From: an uncultured Olsenella sp.
Lineage (GTDB): Bacteria > Actinomycetota > Coriobacteriia > Coriobacteriales > Atopobiaceae
Reading direction: 5' to 3'
NCBI GenBank assembly: GCA_900316105.1
Contig: ONBR01000013.1
Span: 1-64,000 of the forward strand
Length of the DNA stretch: 64,000 nt
Positions 32,899-40,954 of the stretch are shown here, piece by piece; within the stretch, counting starts at the first letter, position 1, and each line of letters starts with the position of its first letter. The position numbers and the translations under genes are program-made. The notes beneath the pieces are model-generated. The model was given only the letters and a program-made list of their open reading frames with translations, made no database searches and had not been told where the DNA came from.

Positions 32899-32974
32899 GT
32901 GGGGGGCCTTTCGTGCGGGGATGCCTCTGCGGGCGGATGGAAGACAAACGCCCACATTGTACGGCTAGCCGCGG

Positions 32975-33003
32975 TATCCAAAAGGGAGTACCCCTTCTGG
33001 ATA
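32975..33003. repeat. Palindrome of family A upstream of the alpha/beta hydrolase
   Basis: TATCCAAAAGGGAGTACC and its near mirror CCCTTCTGGATA form an imperfect palindrome with the GGGAGTACCCC core shared with copies at 37880, 39587 and 47934. Confidence 0.8.
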
Positions 33004-33054
33004 CCCAAGTGGGACAATATCCCCTGGAGAATATGTCACACTTTCGGAGCAACC

Positions 33055-33810
33055 ATGGATACCAGGTATTTCGACATCAACGAGGATGGCTACAGCGTCC
33101 GCTGCAAGATCGTGACCGGCGACAAGGAGCGCACCCACGACCGCGTGGTCATCTGCACTCATGGCTTTGGCGGCAACAAGGACATAGCCAACATCCAGAA
33201 GTTTGCCGAGAAGTTCGTCGGCAAGGACAAGCACGCCGCGGTCATAGCCCTTGACTGGCCCTGTCACGGCAAGGACGCCAGAAAGAAGCTCGAGCTATCG
33301 GAGTGCTTCGAATATCTGACCCTGGTCGTGAACTACGCGAAGGAGCAGCTGTCCGCCTCGCGCATCTACAACTACTCCGTAAGCTTTGGCGCCTGGCTCA
33401 CCCTGGCCTATATCCAGAACTTCGGCAGCCCCTTTGCCCGCATCGCCCTGCGATCGACGGGCATCCGCATGGCTGAGCTCATGCTGCACAACGTGAGCCC
33501 CGATGACCAGGCAAAGCTGGCCAAGGGCAAGGAAGTCGAAATTGGCTTCGAGCGCAAGATGAAAATCGACCAGGGTCTGATTGACGACCTCGCCGCAAAC
33601 GACGTCACACAGCGGGAGTTCTTTGACTGGGCCGACGACATGATCATGATTCACGGAACCGAAGATACATACATCCCCGTAGACGAGGCACGTGCCTTCG
33701 CCGAAGACAACGTCATAGAGTTCATGCCCGTCGAGGGGTCGGACCACACCTTCCGCGCCCCAAAGTACATGGACCAGGCCATTCACGCCGTAGTGGAGTT
33801 CTTTGCCTAG
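33055..33810 (+). CDS. Alpha/beta hydrolase
   Basis: A 251-residue soluble hydrolase of the alpha/beta fold. The oxyanion motif is CTHGFGGNKD, the nucleophile elbow is YSVSFGAW (S-V-S-F-G, with Ser in place of the first Gly), the acid lies in HGTEDTYIP and the histidine in GSDHTFRAP. The ATG at 33055 marks where similarity and codon bias begin; only a weak ribosome binding site (CGGAGC) is present. Members of this group are esterases or acyl hydrolases of unknown specificity. The gene stands alone between a family A palindrome and a terminator shared with the HTH gene downstream. Confidence 0.82.
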   Translation: MDTRYFDINEDGYSVRCKIVTGDKERTHDRVVICTHGFGGNKDIANIQKFAEKFVGKDKHAAVIALDWPCHGKDARKKLELSECFEYLTLVVNYAKEQLSASRIYNYSVSFGAWLTLAYIQNFGSPFARIALRSTGIRMAELMLHNVSPDDQAKLAKGKEVEIGFERKMKIDQGLIDDLAANDVTQREFFDWADDMIMIHGTEDTYIPVDEARAFAEDNVIEFMPVEGSDHTFRAPKYMDQAIHAVVEFFA

Positions 33811-33833
33811 GGCGACGCTGCCCCAAGCGACGC

Positions 33834-33864
33834 AAAAAAGGACCCAGGAGCAAAGCCCGGGTCC
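33834..33864 (-). terminator. Intrinsic terminator after the XRE-DUF4097-like gene
   Basis: On the minus strand, GGACCCGGGC...GGGTCC arms are followed by six T. It also lies just past the alpha/beta hydrolase stop, so it serves convergent genes. Confidence 0.8.
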
Positions 33865-33888
33865 TCGCTCCGATCTGGTCCCAGTCGT

Positions 33889-34746
33889 CTAGGCGTGCCT
33901 GATGGTCAGTTGGCTCCCCACACCACCGAGGGCAATCGTGCTAGGCGCGTCTGCCGTCTCCTCGATACCGTCAAGCACGACGATGCAGCGACGGCCCCGA
34001 TTGCGCGTGACAAAGGGCGTGCCAGCGGGAATCAACAGCGTCGACGATGCGGATTGCTGGTTCACGTTCAATTGAGCGGGAAGGTCATCGCTCACAATCT
34101 GCAGGCCATTATGGACGTCGATATCCACATGGCCACCGATTCCCTCAAGGCTCACCACGTTCAGATTGCCGCCAATCTCGGTATGGGTGACAGCCAGGCC
34201 AGAAACGTCCAGGGTATCTGCGGTAGCCGCAATCTCCACATGGTTCATCCAGGCGGAGGGAATCACGACGCGAATATCCAAGGAGCCGCGGGCTTCGGCG
34301 CTGGTGGCGCCATCGGCGGGCACGACCGAGATGTCAAAGGTATCGCCACCGGTACCCAGGCGGACCTTGTACTTCTTCTCTATGTCGGAAATCCTGTCGC
34401 TGCCCAAGGTAATGTGGACTTTTTCAGACAGGCCACCGACCAGCTCGACATGATTTGCGTAGCCGCATGCTATGTCAAAGTCACAGGTACCCTCCAGGTC
34501 GCAGATACTCTCTGACTCATAGGTGCGCCAGCTGGACACGCTCACCCTCTTTGGGGTGTCTCGCAAAAGAGAGTCCGTGGTCACATTGAACATGTCGGCG
34601 AGGCGGACTAGGTTGTCCAGGTCAGGAAGGCCTAGTCCGGTCTCCCATTTGGTGACTGCCTGTCTGGACACACCGATTTTCTCTGCGAGCTGCTCCTGCG
34701 AGAGTCCCGCCTCCTTGCGCAGCCCCTTAATCCTGACAGACAGCAT
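33889..34746 (-). CDS. XRE-type HTH protein with a C-terminal beta-rich DUF4097-like domain
   Basis: A 285-residue protein. Residues 1-65 form a classical Xre/Cro HTH (LRKEAGLSQEQLAEKIGVSRQAVTKWE is the helix-turn-helix region). The rest, residues ~85-285, is a repetitive beta-rich domain of the DUF4097/adhesin-like type, built of short strands with many Asp, Val, Ile and Gly residues (LDIRVVIPSAWMNHVEIAA, LDVSGLAVTHTEIGGNLNVVS). It has no membrane segment or signal peptide, so the beta domain is cytoplasmic. Such fusions are probably sensors or oligomerisation modules. The start has GAGGAACC upstream. It is divergent from the large HTH gene at 35035, so it may control that promoter or its own. 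Confidence 0.8.
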   Translation of the reverse strand: MLSVRIKGLRKEAGLSQEQLAEKIGVSRQAVTKWETGLGLPDLDNLVRLADMFNVTTDSLLRDTPKRVSVSSWRTYESESICDLEGTCDFDIACGYANHVELVGGLSEKVHITLGSDRISDIEKKYKVRLGTGGDTFDISVVPADGATSAEARGSLDIRVVIPSAWMNHVEIAATADTLDVSGLAVTHTEIGGNLNVVSLEGIGGHVDIDVHNGLQIVSDDLPAQLNVNQQSASSTLLIPAGTPFVTRNRGRRCIVVLDGIEETADAPSTIALGGVGSQLTIRHA

Positions 34747-35034
34747 GGGTTCCTCCTTAGTAGTACATAAAATCGCACTTTGACCCTAGCGCCCAAGCTG
34801 GAGGTACCGCCAGCAACAACACCTTGCAACGAAAATTTTCTCCGCTACGCTCAGTTGCAAAATTCGCAGAGACGCCCTGTCGAACAAGCTGAAAAGCATC
34901 TTTGTCGAAAGGATTATATCCGCAGGTAAATGCCGCATACCGTCCATAATCCCACGGTCATTGACACCAATGTGGCACAATTGTTGCCAGCTGCTAAGAT
35001 GCACCTAGGGAACGTTTCGTCGAAGGCGGTTACC

Positions 35035-36432
35035 ATGTCGCAACTCATAGGTAACAAGCTCGACTTCCTCATGCGGCTCACAGACACGCGAAACAGCACG
35101 CTTGCGCGCGCCTTGAACTTTGACCCCTCCTACATCAGCCGGATCCGCGCAAACAGGCGCGGGATTCCCCGCAATCAGGACTTCATCGAACCCGCCGCGC
35201 ATGTCTTTGCCCATAAGCTCACGGGTCATCTCGAGCAGGAGATATTCGCGAGCACCCTTGGGATCCCACAGGACCAGCTTCCCCTGGGCAAGGGACTCGA
35301 GGAGGTCATTGCGTCCTGGCTAGACGACGGCCTCCCCATGGGGCACGCGAAACCCAAGCCCAGCATGGCAAACGTTTCGGCGCACGAGGACAGGTGGCTG
35401 GCGGGAATACCCACCTCCGTGGCCCCCGCCCAAGTGCTCCTAGGTAGACAGGGAAGGCGCGAGGCCTTTCTGCGCCTGCTCACGCTGGTCGCGAAGCCAG
35501 ATGGACCCAATCAGCTTCTCATCTACTCGAGCGAGGACACCTCCTGGTTATTCCAAGACCCGGATTACACCCAGCTTTGGTCCGAGGCCATGCTCAAGGT
35601 CATACGGACGGGTACCCAGATAACCGTGATTCATAGCATCAACCGCAATATAGGAGAAATGCTGGATGGCCTGCGCAAGTGGATCCCCCTCTATGCAACC
35701 GGCGCCATAAGGCCCCTCTACTGTCCACGTATTCGCGACGGCATCTTTCGGGAATCGCTCTACGTCGCGCCAGGCCAAGCCGCAATGGCAGCATACTCTT
35801 GCGACGCGATGGAAACTGCCCCTCTGACCTTTGTGACCGACCAAGCGACGGTAGAGGCCTTCGTTCAGCAGTTCAGGGCATTCGAAGGTCTCTGCACGGA
35901 CCTGGGGCACGCCTACAGTCCCAACGATGTCGCGGAGCTGCTCGGCGAGCTAAACCGCGTCCGGCACGCCTCCAAGAAGCTGATTCACCTGGGAGCGGCC
36001 CCCTCCCTGGCCACCCTTCCCGAGGGCGTAGCCCAGTCATGGGCAAGACGGCACTCCAGCCCCCTCCCCCTCCAGGCAAGAAGGCAGTCGAAGGACTGGG
36101 CAAGGAGCTACCTCGAGGCTGGCAACACAATCGTGGACATCGTGCGTGACGAAAAGGAGCCCTGTGCCACGGTGCCCCTGCAGGCCATGGACATACGATA
36201 TTCGCAAGAGGAACGTCAGCGCCACATCGAATCAGCACGATGTCTGGCCCAAAAGTACGAGAACTACGAGCTGTATGAGATTGGCAGTCATCCAGAGGGT
36301 ATCTCGGTCGTCGTGGCCGAGGACCATGCAGCGCTCGCGAGCTTCCAGGAAACGCCTGGCGTAACCATGAGCCTCTTTGAGCCGCGTCTCGTCTCCGCCC
36401 TGGGAGAGTTCCTGGAGCGCCTCGCCAGATAA
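35035..36432 (+). CDS. Large HTH-containing regulatory protein, family unnamed
   Basis: A 465-residue protein. Its first ~65 residues look like a lambda-repressor-type HTH (FLMRLTDTRNSTLARALNFDPSYISRIRANRRG). The remainder has no family I can name. It is soluble and mixed alpha/beta; one part (LLIYSSEDTSWLFQDPDYTQLWSEAML) recalls the PLD-like or effector domains attached to some regulators. The ATG at 35035 is chosen because the HTH begins just after; the frame is open 105 bases further upstream. A long regulator divergent from an Xre-DUF4097 gene suggests local control. No DNA site is evident. Confidence 0.7.
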   Translation: MSQLIGNKLDFLMRLTDTRNSTLARALNFDPSYISRIRANRRGIPRNQDFIEPAAHVFAHKLTGHLEQEIFASTLGIPQDQLPLGKGLEEVIASWLDDGLPMGHAKPKPSMANVSAHEDRWLAGIPTSVAPAQVLLGRQGRREAFLRLLTLVAKPDGPNQLLIYSSEDTSWLFQDPDYTQLWSEAMLKVIRTGTQITVIHSINRNIGEMLDGLRKWIPLYATGAIRPLYCPRIRDGIFRESLYVAPGQAAMAAYSCDAMETAPLTFVTDQATVEAFVQQFRAFEGLCTDLGHAYSPNDVAELLGELNRVRHASKKLIHLGAAPSLATLPEGVAQSWARRHSSPLPLQARRQSKDWARSYLEAGNTIVDIVRDEKEPCATVPLQAMDIRYSQEERQRHIESARCLAQKYENYELYEIGSHPEGISVVVAEDHAALASFQETPGVTMSLFEPRLVSALGEFLERLAR

Positions 36433-36700
36433 AGCTCCTGCGCACGAATGAGCAGGGTCAACGCATGACACCTCGGGATACCTCCAAACATCCGCTGAGA
36501 AAATGGCCCCTCCGGGATCCGTCCCGCCTTTGCCAAAGTAACGCCGACCTATCATTTTTCTGATAATTGCCCGTCTCATTGAATCTATCGGGAGAGGACC
36601 TCTCGATTCCCAACTTGCATGAGGAGGTCAACGAGGTAGTCTCTTCCTACGAGCTCAATGCCAGGGAAGATTCGCCAACACCAAGGTCTTAGGAGACTCC

Positions 36701-37879
36701 ATGCAATACCGACAGGGTAGGAACGGCCAGAAGATCTCGGTCCTGGGCTTTGGCTGCATGCGCCTGGCCCACAAGGGCGGAGGCATCGACATGGAAGCCG
36801 CCCAAAATCAAATAATGCGCGCCATCGAACTTGGCGTGAACTACTTTGACACCGCCTATGTCTATCCCGGAAGCGAGCTGGCGCTAGGTCGGGTCCTGGC
36901 ACAAAACGATATCCGCGACCAGGTGAACATAGCCACCAAGCTCCCCCAGTACCTGGTGAAGAAGGCGGAGTCCATCAACCGCTACTTTGATGAGGAGCTC
37001 AAACGGCTGCAGACCTCCTACATCGACTTCTACCTAATGCACATGATGACCGACTACGCCCAGTGGGAGAAGCTCCAGAGCCTGGGCATAGTGGACTGGA
37101 TCGCACGAAAGAAGGCCGCCGGGCAGATTCGCAATATCGGCTTTTCCTTCCACGGAAACACCGACACCTTCATCAAGATCCTGAACGCCTATGACTGGGA
37201 CTTCTGCCAGATCCAGTACAACTACCTGGACGAACACACCCAGGCGGGGCGTCGCGGCCTGGAGGCTGCCGCCGCCAGGGAAATCCCCATGATCATCATG
37301 GAGCCACTGCGCGGTGGCAAGCTGGTGAACCTCTTGCCGCCCGAGGCAAGGCGCGCCATCGCAGAAAGCCCACGTGGTTGGTCCGCGGCGGAGTGGGGCC
37401 TGCGCTGGCTATGGAACCAGCCAGGGGTAACCTGCGTGCTCAGCGGCATGAACTCCATGGACATGGTGGACGAGAACTGCCGTATCGCCTCGACTGCCAG
37501 GGCCGGCTCCTTCACGGAGGAAGACGATGCCACGATCGAGACCCTGCGCTCCGCCATCAACTCGCATGTGAAGATCGGCTGCACGGGCTGCCGCTACTGC
37601 ATGCCCTGTCCCCAGGGTGTGGACATCCCCGGGAACTTCCGTTGCTACAACGAGATGTTTACCGAGAACAAGGGCACCGGAAGGCATGAATTCTTCCAGA
37701 CCATCGGCCTGAGGCGAGAACCAGGCTTTGCCTCACAGTGCGTACGTTGCGGTAAGTGTGAGCGAGTCTGCCCGCAAGGGCTTCCCATCCGTGACGCCCT
37801 GGTAGAGGCAGACCGGGCCCTGCGACCGCCCCACTACCGTCTGGCCCTGTCTGTCGCGCGCAAGTTCGTCTTTCACTGA
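36701..37879 (+). CDS. Aldo/keto reductase with C-terminal 4Fe-4S ferredoxin domain
   Basis: A 392-residue oxidoreductase of the COG1453 type. An aldo-keto reductase barrel (LGFGCMRL at the N-terminus, YFDTAYVYPGSE with the catalytic Tyr, and QIQYNYLDE) is followed by a ferredoxin-like tail with CTGCRYCMPCPQGVDIP and CVRCGKCERVCPQG. The tail would let the barrel exchange electrons with ferredoxins in an anaerobe. AGGAG sits upstream of the ATG. It stands alone and ends directly at a family A palindrome, whose first bases overlap the stop codon. Substrate is unknown. Confidence 0.92.
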   Translation: MQYRQGRNGQKISVLGFGCMRLAHKGGGIDMEAAQNQIMRAIELGVNYFDTAYVYPGSELALGRVLAQNDIRDQVNIATKLPQYLVKKAESINRYFDEELKRLQTSYIDFYLMHMMTDYAQWEKLQSLGIVDWIARKKAAGQIRNIGFSFHGNTDTFIKILNAYDWDFCQIQYNYLDEHTQAGRRGLEAAAAREIPMIIMEPLRGGKLVNLLPPEARRAIAESPRGWSAAEWGLRWLWNQPGVTCVLSGMNSMDMVDENCRIASTARAGSFTEEDDATIETLRSAINSHVKIGCTGCRYCMPCPQGVDIPGNFRCYNEMFTENKGTGRHEFFQTIGLRREPGFASQCVRCGKCERVCPQGLPIRDALVEADRALRPPHYRLALSVARKFVFH

Positions 37880-37961
37880 TATCCACAGGGGGTACTCCCT
37901 TATCCATAAGGGAGTACCCCCTGTGGATATTTAGCCAAAAGGGAGTACCCCCTGTGGATAT
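37880..37961. repeat. Triple copy of palindrome family A
   Basis: A perfect hairpin with 24-base arms (37880-37903 and 37906-37929, core GGGGGTACTCCC) is followed by a third half copy (37937-37961, AAAAGGGAGTACCCCCTGTG...). It lies between the convergent aldo-keto reductase and PrsW genes. Confidence 0.9.
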
Positions 37962-37980
37962 CCCCCTATGGCACCTAATG

Positions 37981-38712
37981 TCACGCAAAGCGACGGTCGT
38001 TGCGGGCGGCCTGACGGGTCAGGACAAAGTTGACCAGGTAGATAACCACAACGACCAGGAGGAAGTGAGCGTCAGAGTCATTTGTGCCCACCATAGCAGC
38101 AGAGTCATACAAGCCATGAAGCAGGACCGACAGGACATAGCCGACTGCAATCAGAACTCCCGCACCAACCTTTTGACCACGGACGCTCATGCCCTTTGCC
38201 TGGCCGTAGAAGAGGCCAAAGAGCACGGCAAAGCCCATGTGGGCGGGGATTGCCATGAAGGCACGGGCAAAGAGGACCCCAGGGCCATACATGAAGCCGT
38301 ACATGAGGTTCTCCGCGGCGGCAAAGCCCAGCGAGGTAAAGACCGCATAGACCACACCGTCAAAGCGGCAGCCAAAGGCGAGGTTGTTCCAGGTCTTCCG
38401 CGACATGAGCCAGTACTTGGAACCCTCCTCGATGACACCAACGAACAGGAAGTCACTGACTATCTCGAAGCTGGCACTTTGCGGGTCAAGCCCCGTGTAG
38501 AGACCCAGGACGTTCATACCCACGCCCTCCAGAAGGCTTGATACCAAAGCGGCGTAAACGCCCTGGATGATCAGGGTCCACAGGAGGCCGTCGGGCTCCT
38601 TGTCGATGGGGTCCAGGCGATAGATATAGACCATCAGGACAATGGCGGGCAAAAGGGCGAGCAGGAGGAACATCTGAAAGTACATGCTCAGCCCAGGAAG
38701 TACGAAGAACAC
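37981..38712 (-). CDS. PrsW family membrane protease-like protein
   Basis: A 243-residue integral membrane protein with about seven segments and the PrsW/CPBP-type conserved motifs FVGVIEEGSKY (double Glu), FAAAENLMYG and the membrane-embedded histidines PAHMGFAVLFG and LLHGLYDSA. PrsW cleaves anti-sigma factors in Bacillus; the target here is unknown. An AAAGGAGCGG stretch precedes the start. It is not next to a sigma/anti-sigma pair. The neighbouring Ser/Thr kinase region is another signalling element but is not in the same operon. Confidence 0.87.
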   Translation of the reverse strand: MFFVLPGLSMYFQMFLLLALLPAIVLMVYIYRLDPIDKEPDGLLWTLIIQGVYAALVSSLLEGVGMNVLGLYTGLDPQSASFEIVSDFLFVGVIEEGSKYWLMSRKTWNNLAFGCRFDGVVYAVFTSLGFAAAENLMYGFMYGPGVLFARAFMAIPAHMGFAVLFGLFYGQAKGMSVRGQKVGAGVLIAVGYVLSVLLHGLYDSAAMVGTNDSDAHFLLVVVVIYLVNFVLTRQAARNDRRFA

Positions 38713-38820
38713 GAGCCGCTCCTTTCACGCGCTTTCACTCAAACGCATATGCGGTTCTTACCCAAAACGGAGGATCCGAAAGCAAGCTCCATATCTAAGG
38801 ATTTCTCGCTCCATGGAATT

Positions 38821-38857
38821 GCTGCCTGCATCGGGCAGCAAACCCGATACAGGCAGC
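38821..38857 (-). terminator. Hairpin after the DUF1846 fragment
   Basis: Arms GCTGCCTG-ATCGGG and CCCGAT-CAGGCAGC (one unpaired base each) lie about 25 bases past the gene end on the minus strand. Confidence 0.65.
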
Positions 38858-38882
38858 ATGCTTGGCATCGTTGATTTTATCC

Positions 38883-39575
38883 CTACTTCTGGTAGCGGGC
38901 CTGGCTGCTGTAGCGGGGCTCGCAGCAGACGTTGATGCCCAGGGACTTGTAAAGCTGCTCGTCGTCGGACGTGATGATGGCCGAGAAGTAGGTATCGCAG
39001 TTGTTGAGCTCGCGCAGGTGCTCCAGGGCGCGACCGGCCATGGGATTGGTGAGCGACGATGTGGACAGGGCAATCAACATCTCGCCGGGGTGAAGCTGGG
39101 GACTCACGTGGCCCAGAAGGTCCGTGCGCAGGCGGCAGATGGGAGCCATAGCCTCGTCCGAGATGATGTACATGTCGTCAGGGATGTCGGCCTGGGCCTT
39201 CATGGCATTGAGCAGGACCGACGCGGATGCGCTCAGGAGCTTGGAGGTACGGCCCGTGATCACGCGGCCGTCGGGCAGCTCCAGAGCGCCAGACAGGTCG
39301 CCAGACTCCTCGGCCTTGTCCAAGGCTGCCTGGCGGGCAGGGCTCAGGTCAACGTCCACGTCGGCCTTGCGCATCAGGACCATGAGCTTCTTTACCTGGT
39401 CCTCGCCCGCACCCGTGCGGGTAACTTCCTCGGCGTTCTTGAAGTAGCGACGAACGATTTCATTGCGAGCGGCATCGCTCACGGCGTCGTCGTCAAAGAT
39501 TGCGAAGCCGGCCATGTTGACGCCCATATCAGTCGGGCTCTGGTAGGGACTTTCTCCCAGGATGTGCTCCAGCAT
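38883..39575 (-). pseudogene. DUF1846 family protein, 5'-truncated
   Basis: A 230-residue frame that matches only the C-terminal half of DUF1846 proteins, normally about 500 residues. It begins at the conserved internal segment ESPYQSPTDMGVNMAG and continues through SDAARNEIVRRYF, LPDGRVITGRTSKLL, ALSTSSLTNPMAGRALEHL and the expected C-terminus. The N-terminal half, with the nucleotide-binding-like region, is absent. Upstream of the first ATG lies a family A palindrome (39587-39610) instead of coding sequence, and no in-frame extension exists. The GGAG just before the start means the fragment might still be translated. The break at a palindrome suggests deletion or rearrangement there. Confidence 0.8.
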
Positions 39576-39586
39576 GGCTTTTAGTA

Positions 39587-39610
39587 GCCAAAGGGAGTAC
39601 CCCTTTTGGC
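39587..39610. repeat. Palindrome of family A at the DUF1846 truncation point
   Basis: GCCAAAGGGAGTACCCC continuing TTTTGGC is a near-perfect 24-base palindrome. It ends 12 bases before the first codon of the truncated gene. Confidence 0.85.
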
Positions 39611-39703
39611 CCGCCCCTTTTGGACCGCCAGTATCACCGCCTGTCTTGAACTGCTATCATTTTGTACAGACTATTTGCAGGATGACTAGGGGGAGCGGGA
39701 AAC

Positions 39704-40954
39704 TTGGCAGACATCGCCAAGGAGGGGCAGATAGAGGTTCCCTGGCGGGGTTGGGTCCCCGTACGTAGGCTGGGTCGGGGCGGTTTTGGCAGTGTGTGGG
39801 AGATCTCTCGCGCCATTGCCGGCTATACCGAGCGCGCCGCCATGAAAATCGTGCCGGTGCCCGCCGACGACTCCGTGATAGAAAGCCTCCTAGACTCGGG
39901 CTACGACGAGGCCCAGGCTCGTGCGGTCGTCGAGGACTACCGCGACTCCGTCCTTTCCGAGTACAACTTCATGCGTTCCGTGAGCGGACACGCCAATGTA
40001 GTGGAATGCCACGACGTTGCCTGGATGCCCGCGGCCGACGGTCTGAGCGGCCGCGTCTACATCCGCATGGAGCTCCTGACCTCCCTGCGAGACAAGATTC
40101 GCAAGAAGGGCGACCTCTCCGAGGCCGAGGTCCTCAAGGTGGGCGAGGACGTCTGTCGGGCTTTGGAGCTCTGCGAGAGGCGAGGCATCGTCCATCGCGA
40201 CGTAAAGCCCGACAACGTGATGGTCTCGGATGACGGCGTGTACAAGCTGGGCGACTTTGGCATCGCCCGCACCATGGAGCACGCCACCCACGCCACCCGC
40301 GTGGGTACGGCGAGCTTCGTCGCCCCAGAGGTCATCTACGGGAGCCAGTACGATCACACCGTAGACATCTACTCTTTGGGCCTGGTCCTCCACTGGCTCC
40401 TTAACGGCAGAAGGATTCCCTTCATGCCCGCGGGGCAGCCCCCGACCAGAAAGGCCCTGGAGAGGGCGTCGGCCAGGAGGCTCACGGGTGAGCTCCTGCC
40501 TCCCCCGGAGCGTGGCAGCGAGGCTGTCCACGCCGTGATAGCACGTGCCTGTGCATACAAGCCCCAAGACCGCTACCAGCACGCAAGTCAGATGCGCGCG
40601 GCGCTCAAGGCAGCCGAGGAAAACGGAACGGGAACCACCGCGCGAGGGGTTTCCTCTACGACAACCACAACCACTCCCTCACCCTCCAGGCCTGGCCCCC
40701 AGGTAAGGAAGGTCGTTCCCGCTTCAGCCGAGAGTCATGCGCAGAAGCGTCTCGCGGCCAATCAGCTCGCGGGTGAGCGGCCCAAACCCGCTTCCGCGCG
40801 TCCCATGCCGCAGCCCACCCCCAGAAAGGCCAAGCCCCAGCCAAGACAGGCCGCTCCTACGACACCGGCTCGGCCCACCGTCCGCCCGCAGCGGCCGACG
40901 CCCAGGCAGGAGCCCACGCCCAGGCAGCGAGGCGGAGGCAAGAAAAAAGGCTGA
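39704..40954 (+). CDS. Ser/Thr protein kinase domain and Pro-rich linker (N-terminal part of a probable receptor kinase)
   Basis: A Hanks-type kinase of 416 residues as read. The TTG at 39704 follows GGGAG and gives a normal domain start. Residues 24-31 are the Gly loop GRGGFGSV, Lys48 is in AAMKIV, the catalytic loop HRDVKPDN starts at 164 and DFG is at 184-186. An activation segment ending in APE (FVAPEVIYGSQYDH) follows. Residues ~310-416 are a Pro/Arg/Gln-rich linker. The frame stops at 40952-40954 right after six A (40943-40948). One frame over, the sequence continues without a start codon into Ltp repeats and a transmembrane helix. The kinase alone would be soluble and lack a sensor. 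Confidence 0.9.
   Translation: MADIAKEGQIEVPWRGWVPVRRLGRGGFGSVWEISRAIAGYTERAAMKIVPVPADDSVIESLLDSGYDEAQARAVVEDYRDSVLSEYNFMRSVSGHANVVECHDVAWMPAADGLSGRVYIRMELLTSLRDKIRKKGDLSEAEVLKVGEDVCRALELCERRGIVHRDVKPDNVMVSDDGVYKLGDFGIARTMEHATHATRVGTASFVAPEVIYGSQYDHTVDIYSLGLVLHWLLNGRRIPFMPAGQPPTRKALERASARRLTGELLPPPERGSEAVHAVIARACAYKPQDRYQHASQMRAALKAAEENGTGTTARGVSSTTTTTTPSPSRPGPQVRKVVPASAESHAQKRLAANQLAGERPKPASARPMPQPTPRKAKPQPRQAAPTTPARPTVRPQRPTPRQEPTPRQRGGGKKKG

Noticed and set aside
40737-40949. Independent start of the Ltp-repeat protein within the kinase linker
   Set aside because: The ATG at 40737 lies inside the kinase's Pro-rich linker in another frame, has no ribosome binding site and gives an unnatural Arg/Ser/Pro-rich N-terminus; a fusion with the kinase is more plausible.
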